From Bacteroidota bacterium (GTDB lineage: Bacteria > Bacteroidota > Bacteroidia > UBA8524), in contig DQHT01000058.1 of assembly GCA_003531115.1 (NCBI GenBank), forward strand, positions 15,532-59,291: DNA of 43,760 nucleotides, in the 5' to 3' direction. Below the pieces are notes generated by a model. The model searched no databases, was not told where the DNA came from, and was given only the letters and a program-made list of their open reading frames with translations. This document shows, piece after piece, positions 23,246 through 32,400 of the stretch. The translations under genes were made by a program, and so were the position numbers. The stretch's first letter is position 1, and each line of letters starts with the position of its first letter.

Positions 23246-23740
23246 ATGAACCGGATCATTCTATTTAGCAGACCCGTTCGCAGTGGTAAAACCACCGAAT
23301 TGATGCATGCCTATCCTTTGCTGGGCAGTGTGGGTGGTGTACTTTGTCCGGATAAAGGAGAGCTGTGCTGGCTGTATTCCATTTCAGAAAAATTTTGGGA
23401 CCCCTTACAGAGTCCGCGGGCCATACGTGGTGAGACACTAGAGATCGGTCGTTTTCATTTTTTTATGGACGGATTTGAAAATGCGCGTAACCTGTTGCTT
23501 CGCGATGCTGAACAAGGTTTCGACTGGCTCATTGTGGATGAAGTAGGTAAACTCGAAATGCGCAATAAGCAGGGCCTGGAACCGGCGCTAGGTCAGCTCA
23601 TTTCAGGCTATAAATCCGGTCAGTACCAGGGAAAACTGTTGCTGGTCGTTCGTGATTTTTTGGTAAACGAGGTCAAATCCTATTATGGATTACCGGATTG
23701 TGAAGTAATCGATACGCTTCAGCCATGGATCAACAAATAA
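23246..23740 (+). CDS. P-loop NTPase, THEP1-like, in the molybdenum-enzyme operon
   Basis: 164 residues. A nucleotide-binding loop SRPVRSGKTT lies at 8-17 (the first Gly of a Walker A is replaced), and Walker B is IVDEVGKLE at 96-104; the DEVGKLE form is typical of NTPase_1/THEP1 enzymes. The family hydrolyses nucleoside triphosphates; its in vivo role is unclear. The last 16 bases overlap the mobA start, so the two are coupled. In this operon it may stand in for MobB, the GTP-binding adapter for molybdenum cofactor delivery, but that is a guess from position. Confidence 0.75.
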   Translation: MNRIILFSRPVRSGKTTELMHAYPLLGSVGGVLCPDKGELCWLYSISEKFWDPLQSPRAIRGETLEIGRFHFFMDGFENARNLLLRDAEQGFDWLIVDEVGKLEMRNKQGLEPALGQLISGYKSGQYQGKLLLVVRDFLVNEVKSYYGLPDCEVIDTLQPWINK

Positions 23741-24330
23741 AACCGTTGGGCGTCGTGCTTTGCGGTGGGGAAAGCCGGCGTATGGGTATCGATAAAAGCC
23801 TGATCAATTATCACGGTATCTCCCAGCGTGAGCATGTAAAAAAGCTGTTGAGTCCCTTTTGTTCTCCGGTCGTTTTTTCTGTTGGCACGAATGAGGATGA
23901 CAGTGAAGAAGCCTTTCCCGATCTGCCGGAATATGCCGGGAACGGACCACTCTCCGGCTTATTGACCCTGCACCACTTGTTTCCGGAAAAATCCATTTTA
24001 TTGATTGGGTGTGACTACCCGCTCATTCTTCAGAGTCAACTCAGGACTTTGATCCCGGAAAATCCATCGTACTTTGATGCTGTTTGTTATGTGAGTGGCG
24101 CTTCATTTCGTCCTGAGCCCCTTCTGGCCTGGTATTCTGCGGACTTTTGTGATCGCATTCATGCTGAATTGGCAAAAAATGGAAGCAATTCCTTGAAGAA
24201 ATTTTTAGAGCAGGCCCATATCCATACCCATAAAATGGAAAAACCCATCCATCTGACCAGCGTTGACCGACCCGAAGATGTAACCCGGGTTCGGCAAATT
24301 ATCCAAAATGGTTTTGATACTTTTGTATGA
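23725..24330 (+). CDS. mobA: Molybdenum cofactor guanylyltransferase-like protein (MobA)
   Basis: 201 residues with a nucleotidyltransferase fold. The GTP-binding start reads LCGGESRRMGIDKSL (residues 12-26), the signature of MobA. The metal-binding strand follows as LIGCDYPLI (about 93-101). The enzyme transfers GMP to molybdopterin, giving the MGD form used by DMSO-reductase-family enzymes such as the oxidoreductase at the end of this operon. It overlaps its upstream neighbour by 16 bp and FdhD by an ATGA. Confidence 0.88.
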   Translation: MDQQIKPLGVVLCGGESRRMGIDKSLINYHGISQREHVKKLLSPFCSPVVFSVGTNEDDSEEAFPDLPEYAGNGPLSGLLTLHHLFPEKSILLIGCDYPLILQSQLRTLIPENPSYFDAVCYVSGASFRPEPLLAWYSADFCDRIHAELAKNGSNSLKKFLEQAHIHTHKMEKPIHLTSVDRPEDVTRVRQIIQNGFDTFV

Positions 24331-25175
24331 TGCAGTCGGCCAGTAAAGCAATTCCCATCCATCGCTGGAAAAAAGGGGAACTACAGGAACTTGATGACAT
24401 GGTTTCTGTGGAGGAACCCCTGGAAATTCGCCTGGCTTTTTATAGCCAAAGCAGCAAAGAACGCCATCAGGTATCGGTTACCATGCGCACTCCGGGGCAC
24501 GATGAGGACCTCGCTATCGGGTTTCTCTTTACCGAAAACCTTATTCCCTCATTTGAACTGGTTGAATCCATTCAACGCCTCGATCCGGGCTTCAGGAGAT
24601 CGCAACGCGACAATATTATTCAGGTAAACTTAAAACCGGGTTACCAGCCGGATATTGCGTTACTGAGCCGTCATTTTTACACCACCAGCAGCTGTGGGGT
24701 TTGTGGGAAAACGAGCATTGATTTGGTACAAAGTCTGGTCGAAACCCGCATTGCTCCTCCCCTTTTACAGATTAAAGCCCCTGTCATTGCCGGCCTTCCT
24801 GAAAAACTGGAAGATGTTCAGAAAGAATTTGCCTCCACCGGAGCCATTCACGCGGCGGCCTTGTTCGACCACCGTGGGGAATTTATTGCACTTCGGGAAG
24901 ATGTGGGAAGGCACAATGCATTGGATAAACTGATCGGGCACTGTTTGCGTGAAAACCTCCTGCCATTGGATCAGCACTTATTACTTCTGAGCGGAAGGGC
25001 AAGTTTTGAACTCCTTCAAAAGGCCTCTATGGCCGGCATTCAGGTAGTGGCGGCCGTTGGCGCTCCGTCTTCCCTGGCCGTTCAACTGGCGGAAGATGCG
25101 GGAATAACTTTGCTCGGCTTTGTTAAAAGGGAAAGAATCAATATCTATACCCACCCCCACCGAATTAGTGAATAG
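24327..25175 (+). CDS. fdhD: FdhD, sulfur carrier for formate dehydrogenase-type molybdoenzymes
   Basis: 282 residues. FdhD transfers sulfur from the cysteine desulfurase to the Mo cofactor before insertion into formate dehydrogenases. The essential cysteines are in SSCGVCGKTS: Cys123 and Cys126 match the E. coli Cys121/Cys124 pair. The conserved REDVGRHNALDK (about 194-205), LSGRASFELLQKA and VGAPSSLAV segments are all present. The start ATG at 24327 overlaps the MobA stop (ATGA); the Met codon at 24330 would also work. Its presence says that the final oxidoreductase needs a sulfurated Mo centre. Confidence 0.95.
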   Translation: MMQSASKAIPIHRWKKGELQELDDMVSVEEPLEIRLAFYSQSSKERHQVSVTMRTPGHDEDLAIGFLFTENLIPSFELVESIQRLDPGFRRSQRDNIIQVNLKPGYQPDIALLSRHFYTTSSCGVCGKTSIDLVQSLVETRIAPPLLQIKAPVIAGLPEKLEDVQKEFASTGAIHAAALFDHRGEFIALREDVGRHNALDKLIGHCLRENLLPLDQHLLLLSGRASFELLQKASMAGIQVVAAVGAPSSLAVQLAEDAGITLLGFVKRERINIYTHPHRISE

Positions 25176-25195
25176 TTCTCTAAATTTGAAATTCC

Positions 25196-25570
25196 ATGAA
25201 AATTCGTATTAAAGGCGACTCTGTGCGTATCCGGCTTAGTAAATCAGAAGTCGATTTTTTCGGCAAAGAAGGCTATTTGAATGATATGACCCGATTTCCT
25301 AAGGGTCAATTTGAATACGGACTTATCGTTCGCCATGATATCACCCAAATGCAGGCGGAGTTTAACCCCAAAGGCATTTTTCTCCTCATCCCGCAACACT
25401 GGGCAGATGAATGGGTAGCGACCCAACGGGTGGGTTTTGACTCACGCGTGTCCCTTCCCGGTGGTGGCGAATTGTATTTGTTGATCGAAAAAGACTTTCA
25501 GTGCCTGGATAATACTGATGAAGACCAGTCGGATATGTACCTTAACCCGCTTGCAGAACAGCATCCTTGA
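25196..25570 (+). CDS. Conserved small protein of molybdoenzyme operons (DUF7009-like)
   Basis: 124 residues, soluble, beta-rich by appearance. MKIRIKGDSVRIRLSKSEVDFFGKEG opens a conserved N-terminus; GGELYLLIEKDFQCLD is near the end. I think it is the DUF7009 family that often lies beside fdhD/ydeP genes in Bacteroidota; this is a recall and not a search result. It ends in TTGA overlapping the start of the oxidoreductase gene. Role unknown, perhaps a chaperone or small partner. Confidence 0.65.
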   Translation: MKIRIKGDSVRIRLSKSEVDFFGKEGYLNDMTRFPKGQFEYGLIVRHDITQMQAEFNPKGIFLLIPQHWADEWVATQRVGFDSRVSLPGGGELYLLIEKDFQCLDNTDEDQSDMYLNPLAEQHP

Positions 25571-27882
25571 GTAAAAAGAACATACCCAACCCGGAAAACC
25601 CCGACTCGTTCACGGGAATTAAGCTCGGAGCCCCAAAAACAACTGCTGCAGGAATTCCTGCCGTATTTTCCAGCATCCAGCATGTATTTGGGGAAATGAA
25701 CCTTGCCCGGGGAGTAAAAGCCCTCTTTGCCCTGAACCAAACCGATGGCTTCGACTGTCCTGGTTGCGCCTGGCCCGATCCGGATGATGAGCGATCGGCC
25801 ATTGGCGAATACTGTGAAAACGGAGCCAAGGCCGTTGCTGAAGAAGCAACAAGCAAAAGCCTCAAGCAGGATTTTTTCGCCAATCATTCCGTTGCCGAAC
25901 TCGCCGAACTGAGTGATTTTGAAATTGGCAAAAAAGGCCGCATCGCACAGCCTATGTATCTTCCTAAGGGGGATACGCATTATCGTCCTGTCAGTTGGGA
26001 TACCGCCTTTCAGATCATCGCGGATCATCTGCACAGCCTCGATGATCCAAATGAGGCTGCTTTTTATACTTCAGGCCGCACCAGCAATGAAGCTGCCTTT
26101 TTGTATCAACTTTTTGTGAGGGAGTTTGGAACCAATAACCTCCCCGACTGTTCGAATATGTGCCACGAATCGAGCAGCGTTGCGCTGAATGAATCCCTGG
26201 GTGTCGGGAAAGGTTCTGTAAAGCTGGAAGATTTTTACGAGACGGAAGTCATATTGATCATTGGCCAAAATCCGGGTACCAATCACCCGCGTATGCTAAC
26301 AGCCCTGCAAAAGGCCAAAGAAAACGGGGCTACGATCATTTCGGTAAATCCCTTGCCTGAAACAGGACTCATCGGTTTTAGCAACCCGCAGACCCTTAAA
26401 GGAGCAATGGGAATTAAAGCACGGCTCACCGATCTTTTTCTTCAGGTGAAGATCAATGGGGATATGGCCTTGTTCAAAGCACTGGAAAAGAAACTCTTCG
26501 AGCTTGAGGAGGCCGAACCCGGTCGGGTTTTGGACATGGATTTTATCCGTGAACATACGATTGGATTTGAAAAGCTTAAAGAAGACCTGGCCACTTATGA
26601 TTATAAGGAACTGGAAGGTATTTCCGGAATAGACGAATTCCAGCTTCAGGCTTTCGCCGATTTGCTTCGGAATAAAAAGAAGATCTTCGCCTGTTGGGCC
26701 ATGGGGCTAACCCAGCATAAAAACGCGGTGGATACTATCAAAGAGGTGGTCAATGTTTTGTTGCTCAAAGGCAGTATCGGTAAGCCGGGTGCGGGGACTT
26801 GTCCGGTTCGCGGGCATAGCAACGTGCAGGGCGATCGCACCATGGGTATCTATGAAAAACCCTCCGATGCTTTTTTGGATCAGTTGGATACGGTTTTTGG
26901 AATAAAAAGCCCACGCGAACATGGCTATGATGTGGTGGAGTGTATCCATGCCATGAAGCAGAAAAAGGTACGTGTATTTTTTGCGATGGGCGGGAATTTC
27001 CTTTCCGCCACCCCCGATACGAATTATACGGCCGATGCACTGCGTAAATGTGCCCTCACCGTGCAGGTTTCAACCAAGTTGAACCGTTCCCATCTGGTTC
27101 ATGGTGATGAGGCTCTTATCCTGCCCTGTTTTGGCAGAAGCGATAAAGATATGTTGCGTGGTAAGCTACAATTTGTGACCACTGAAAATTCGATGGGGAT
27201 CATACAGATGTCGAAAGGTTCTTTAAAACCACTATCCGATAAACTGCTTTCAGAGCCCATGATCGTGTGCTTGATGGCCATGGCGGTATTGGGCAAATCC
27301 AGTAAAATAAACTGGCTGCGATATACCGAACATTATGACCGCATTCGGGAGGATATCGAAAAAACCATCCCGGGATTTGAAAATTTCAACGAACGTGTCA
27401 GGGAACCGGGAGGGTTTTACCTCCCTAATACGACCAGAGAAGGGCAATTTGAAACCCTGAGCGGAAGAGCAGAATTGAGCACCGTTAAACTGGAGGAATT
27501 CCCTATTGCTGAAGGAGAATTCCGCATGATGACCATCCGTTCACACGATCAGTTCAATACAACCATTTATGGACTGAATGACCGGTACAGGGGTATTTCG
27601 AACGAACGCCGGGTAATCTTTATGAACACGGAAGACATGAAAAAGGAAGGTTTGAAAAAAGGGGAAGTAGTCAATCTGATCAATTCATTTGGAGGCGTGG
27701 AGCGGGTTGCACATCGGTTTATTGTGATCCCTTTTAGCATCCCCAGAGGGTGTACAGCAACGTATTTCCCTGAAACCAATGTGTTGGTTCCCATCGACAG
27801 TGTTGCAGCCAAAAGCAATACACCAACTTCTAAAATGATTGCATTGCGGATTGAAAAAGTAGCGGAGTTCGTCGAAATGTAA
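25567..27882 (+). CDS. FdhF/YdeP-family molybdopterin oxidoreductase
   Basis: 771 residues, soluble, no Tat or other signal. Near the N-terminus GFDCPGCAWPD (Cys64, Cys67) and a following EYC (Cys83) are typical of the YdeP group. Mo-bis-MGD domains follow, and the DCSNMCHESSS segment places Cys199 as the likely Mo ligand (SeCys or Cys in formate dehydrogenase H). The C-terminal part (about 640-771, starting RMMTIRSHDQFNTTIYG) is the MGD-binding barrel. The family resembles formate dehydrogenases, but the physiological substrate of YdeP-type members is not established. The start is a TTG that overlaps the previous stop (TTGA), so coupling is likely. With MobA and FdhD in the operon, this is the cofactor user. 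Confidence 0.9.
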   Translation: MSKKNIPNPENPDSFTGIKLGAPKTTAAGIPAVFSSIQHVFGEMNLARGVKALFALNQTDGFDCPGCAWPDPDDERSAIGEYCENGAKAVAEEATSKSLKQDFFANHSVAELAELSDFEIGKKGRIAQPMYLPKGDTHYRPVSWDTAFQIIADHLHSLDDPNEAAFYTSGRTSNEAAFLYQLFVREFGTNNLPDCSNMCHESSSVALNESLGVGKGSVKLEDFYETEVILIIGQNPGTNHPRMLTALQKAKENGATIISVNPLPETGLIGFSNPQTLKGAMGIKARLTDLFLQVKINGDMALFKALEKKLFELEEAEPGRVLDMDFIREHTIGFEKLKEDLATYDYKELEGISGIDEFQLQAFADLLRNKKKIFACWAMGLTQHKNAVDTIKEVVNVLLLKGSIGKPGAGTCPVRGHSNVQGDRTMGIYEKPSDAFLDQLDTVFGIKSPREHGYDVVECIHAMKQKKVRVFFAMGGNFLSATPDTNYTADALRKCALTVQVSTKLNRSHLVHGDEALILPCFGRSDKDMLRGKLQFVTTENSMGIIQMSKGSLKPLSDKLLSEPMIVCLMAMAVLGKSSKINWLRYTEHYDRIREDIEKTIPGFENFNERVREPGGFYLPNTTREGQFETLSGRAELSTVKLEEFPIAEGEFRMMTIRSHDQFNTTIYGLNDRYRGISNERRVIFMNTEDMKKEGLKKGEVVNLINSFGGVERVAHRFIVIPFSIPRGCTATYFPETNVLVPIDSVAAKSNTPTSKMIALRIEKVAEFVEM

Positions 27883-27941
27883 GATCCCCTTATACTACAG
27901 AATTGACTATCGTGTTTATATGGTTAATAATTTCCCATACC

Positions 27942-29390
27942 ATGAAACCATTCTTCTCTCTGTTTTTTCTCGTCTGTGGCTTTTCCCTTCAGGCCCAAAA
28001 CGACTTAGTTGTGCATGAATGGGGTACTTTTACTACCCTTTCCTGCAGCAATGGAAAGCAATATAAAGAGCCTCTTCACAGCAAGGAGAAACTTCCGGAT
28101 TTTGTTTATAACCAACGTTATAAATTCGAATATTTTGACACAAAAAATGAGGTTTGGCGGAATTCATTTGCCAATATGTTCGATGCAAACATGGGTATGG
28201 AAACTCCGGTTCTTTACTTCTATTCTACCAATGCTGTAAATTTTGAGCTTTCTGTGGAATTTAACAATGGAACAATATCTCAATTTTATCCAAATCCAAC
28301 AAAAACAGAATCGTTTATCAGCCCCACGGTTAACTTTCAATTAGACGGTCATACTGGTTATGCTACCTGGAGAGGGTTTGTTCATCCCAAAGCAAGTACC
28401 GTGCAGCCCACCTATCCTGATGAAGAGGTTAATGCCATTTGGCGTCATCCACGTGAGGTAGCCGCCAATATTGTTGATGTCAACGGAAAGAGAGAAAAAT
28501 ACCTTTTTTACCGCGGCCTTGGGCATTATGACTGTCCGATAACCGTAGAAAACGCCCTGAATGGAGATGTGAAGATTACGAACACCATGAACGAAATGCT
28601 CCCTTTTTATATTTGTACCGAATTAATAGACGGAGTTGTTCAGGTACATGCTTATGGTTCGTTATTAAAAGGTACATGCAATAGCTTTAATCGTTCAGAA
28701 AAATTAAATGTAGATGCCAAGGAGCTTATGACAAAAGCCCTTATCAGTCAGGGTTTATACGAGGACGAGGCACGTGCCATGATCGCTACCTGGGACGAAA
28801 GTTATTTCAGGAGTACAGGGATGAAAGTTTTTTGGATCGTCCCTAATTCCATCATTGACCAATTACTTCCCTTAAACATAAATCCACAACCCAAAGAAGT
28901 AAAACGCGCATTTTTTGGGCGAATTGAAGTTATGGAAGCCGATTTTGAATTGTATGTAAAGGGTTTGTTTTCTAGTAGTTATGATTTGTTTTCATACGAA
29001 AAGAATAAATACAGGGACGATCCATACAAAATTCAACGCATAGACATTGCACAACACTATGTTAAGAATCTTGAAATTTCAAAAGAGCTCTATTCTTGTG
29101 ATGACAAACTCAGTATCGAGGACAAATTATTGTTTGAATTTAAACTCTTCCCTAATCCAACGAAGGGTGACATGCGCATCAATGCTAATTTTGATTTAAA
29201 TCTGGTGACGGAATTGTACGTTGCCAATCAACTCGGAAAGGTCGTATTCGAAAAAACCCTTACTCAGGAAGAGATTGATAGCCAACAAGCATTGCTGCTA
29301 CTCGCTGATCTTCCAGCAGGCATGTACATTGTTTATTTGCAGGTAGGTGAGGCTATTTTAGCCGAAAAACTAATTTTGCAAAATCAGTAA
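27942..29390 (+). CDS. Secreted protein with type A T9SS sorting domain
   Basis: About 482 residues. A signal peptide (hydrophobic residues 3-16) is likely cut at LQA/Q. The mature protein begins NDLVVHEWGTFTTL. The HEWGTFT opening is shared with unnamed secreted proteins of other bacteria I have seen, without function. The last 75 residues (LFPNPTKGDMRIN ... LPAGMYIVYLQVGEAILAEKLILQ) are a T9SS type A sorting domain, so the protein should cross the outer membrane and be anchored or released. The earlier in-frame start (TTG 27903) would precede the signal peptide and is not used. Body function unknown. Confidence 0.85.
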   Translation: MKPFFSLFFLVCGFSLQAQNDLVVHEWGTFTTLSCSNGKQYKEPLHSKEKLPDFVYNQRYKFEYFDTKNEVWRNSFANMFDANMGMETPVLYFYSTNAVNFELSVEFNNGTISQFYPNPTKTESFISPTVNFQLDGHTGYATWRGFVHPKASTVQPTYPDEEVNAIWRHPREVAANIVDVNGKREKYLFYRGLGHYDCPITVENALNGDVKITNTMNEMLPFYICTELIDGVVQVHAYGSLLKGTCNSFNRSEKLNVDAKELMTKALISQGLYEDEARAMIATWDESYFRSTGMKVFWIVPNSIIDQLLPLNINPQPKEVKRAFFGRIEVMEADFELYVKGLFSSSYDLFSYEKNKYRDDPYKIQRIDIAQHYVKNLEISKELYSCDDKLSIEDKLLFEFKLFPNPTKGDMRINANFDLNLVTELYVANQLGKVVFEKTLTQEEIDSQQALLLLADLPAGMYIVYLQVGEAILAEKLILQNQ

Positions 29391-29428
29391 ATGTCCCCAC
29401 TATCTTTTTAGTAATTTACTTTTTGCGC

Positions 29429-29459
29429 TCTTCCGGCAACATTTTTCTATCTTCCGGCA
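29429..29459 (+). promoter_or_regulatory. Two 10-bp direct repeats, 21 bp apart, before the PKD gene
   Basis: TCTTCCGGCA at 29429-29438 and 29450-29459; the repeat period is 21 bases, two helical turns, with the second copy 15 bases before the ATG at 29475. The spacing would put both sites on one face of the helix, so a regulator site is possible. 21 is also three times seven. Confidence 0.4.
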
Positions 29460-29474
29460 TCTTTAGGAAAGTAG

Positions 29475-32400
29475 ATGCCGGCCCGCCAAATCAAATATCT
29501 CCTGCTTAACGCGCTAATTTATTTTGGTGTTTCGGGAAGTATTTTTGCTCAAACGGCCAATTTCACCTCAGATGTTGTAGATGGCTGTTCTCCTTTAACC
29601 GTGAATTTTCAGGACCTCTCGAGTGGTTCGGGACTCAGTTATTTATGGGATTTTGGGAATGGGAATCTATCGACCCAGAAAAATCCGGGTGCCATCTATA
29701 TTCAGGACGGAACGTATACGATCAAATTGAAAGTATGGAACGCTTCAGGCAGTGACTCCATTATTAAAACAGCCTACATACGGGTATTCGCCAAACCTGT
29801 GGCAAAATTTGGTTTAAGCACTCCTGTTTCCGGATGTGCTCCTGCTCAGGTATCCTTTCGCGATTCTTCCCAGGCCGGCAGCTACCCGATCCAATCCTGG
29901 CTCTATGATTTCGGCGATGGTTCGGTAAGCAACACACAGCACCCGCAACATACCTATCAACAAAGTGGCAACTATTCGGTATCCTTACAGATCACCGACA
30001 CCAAAGGCTGCAGCCACGTGATTTCAAGGAATAATTATGTCAGGGTTACTGCGCCGTTTCAACTTGATTTTTCTGCCACCAATCCGGTAAGTTGTGCTCC
30101 GCCATTGACTACCTCCTTCAACGTCTCTATACTTGGAGGAATAGCTCCTTATACCTATTTATGGGATTTTGACGATGGAAATACCTCAACCCAGTCAAAC
30201 CCCAATCATACCTTTAACGGCAATAAGGTTTATAATGTTCGTTTACAGGTGACCGATGCAAATGGGTGCATGCAGTCGAAACAAAAAAATGCTGTAAACA
30301 CGAAGGGTCCACAGGCCAATTATTCGCTGAATGCTACTTCTGGCTGTCCCCCCTTCCTGCTGAAGGTAAAAGACAACTCCATTCCTTTGGCGACTTCATC
30401 AACCCTTTCCTGGCAAATAGGAAGCTTTCAAAGTTCCAACCCGGACACCAGCCTGACTTTTACCCTGCCCGGAAGTTATGATGTCGTATGGCGGGTTTAT
30501 GGTGTGGGATGCGGCGATTCGCTTGTTCATCGAAATAAAATAACGGTTTATCCTTCTCCTGAACTCAGCATTACAGCGAGCGATACGCTCCTTTGCGCAG
30601 CCTATGCTCCGGTACAGTTTTTCGGGCATGGAAAAGATATTGTACGCTGGATGTGGACCTTTGACAATAAAGACACATCCATGAATCAAAATCCGGCAAC
30701 GGTATTTCTTGATTCAGCCAAAAACTATACGATCCGCCTGGATGCCACCAACATTTATGGGTGTAACAGTACACTGATCAAAAAGGAATATATAAAGAAG
30801 CTAACTACCGTCCTTAAGATTGATTCCGGCTTATTCTCAGGCTGTTTCCCTTTCACTACAGGTTTTGGTGCAACCGGAAATGCCATGACCCCTATCCTTT
30901 ACTATTTATGGCGCTTTGGGAATGGGGATTCGGCATTTGGCAAAAGTGTCTCTTATAGCTATCCGGATACGGGAAGTTATCTGGCTACTGTTGAGATACG
31001 CGATGAATTGGGTTGTGTGGTTCAGGTCGAACAGCTGGTGCAGCTGGGAGTTAAACCAAGGCCCTTCTTTTCAGCCGACACCACGATAGGATGCAGTCTG
31101 GGATTAAAACCCAAATTCACCAGTCATTCGCAGGATTCATCCGACGTGGAGATCGACTCCTATCATTGGCAATTTTATCATGCCGTAATCGGTAGTCATA
31201 CCACAATTTCCCATCAGGAAAATCCAGGTACTATTTATCATCTAATTCCCGGCAAATACCAGGTCAAGTTAACCGTAGAAAACAACGGGTGTTTCGATAG
31301 CCTGGTAAAAGAAGAGTATATCACGGTTTTAGGACCATTTGTGGCCGCCGGATCACTGGACCCTTGTAAACCCGATATTTTCGTGCCCAATATCAAAAGC
31401 TATGGCGGGCATGTCAAATGGTGGGAGTTTAGCGATGGAACCAGTGTATATGGAATCGACAGTGCGGCTCATACATTCAATTCCACACCCTGGTCGGCTT
31501 CCTTTTACATCACCGACACGATAACCGGTTGTTGGGATTCAGTAAAATATACCAGTGGGGTGATCAGAGAATTTAACGCTTACCCACAATTTGAAGGAAT
31601 ACACTGTGCTCCTGCCAGTATTTCCTATAAATCCTTTTTGCACAATGTCGATACGTTTTGGTATGAATTCGGGAACGGCTTTATTACCAGCGACTCCTCT
31701 TTTACAGTCAAATTCGATGAACCCGGGATCTATTGGCGAAAACTAACCCTTGTTAATAATGACGGTTGTGTAAAAGAACTGATGGATTCCTTTGAAATTG
31801 AGATCAAAGGGGTCAAAGCCGAAGGGCGTATTCTTAACGACAGTTTTTGTGTGCCCGGCAAGGTTAGTTTGCTTGATCTTACTCAGAATTACCCTGATAT
31901 CGTAGAGAAAAAATGGGTGATAAACAATTATGGTGAATTCGACGTGACCGCCGATACCATGAAGTTTGAATTCCTTCAGGCACCCTACTTTCAAAACAAT
32001 GGAATGCAGGTTTCTCTGGTTTTACTGGATGATTTTGGATGTACAAGCCAGAAAGATTTTCAGATCTATCCATTCAAACCTTCTCCTACCGTGAGCATTA
32101 ACCAGGAGCCGGGCTGTAACCAGGCACGTTACCGATTTAAGGTATTGAATGTGGGAAAAGCAGGATATGAACCCATGAACTATACCTGGTATTACCCCGG
32201 CGGAAGTTCAAACAGCACCCAATTTCTCGAAACTTTACCCCCTGATCTATGGCACGATATTGTGCTGCAGTCGATCGATAATTTCGGCTGTACAAGTATG
32301 GACACCTTCCCGGTTTATGGAAAAGGCAGCAAGATCGCAACGGGTTTTGATGTATCTCCAAAATTTTCTGCCTGTCCGCCGTTGCTGGTGAGTTTCAGCG

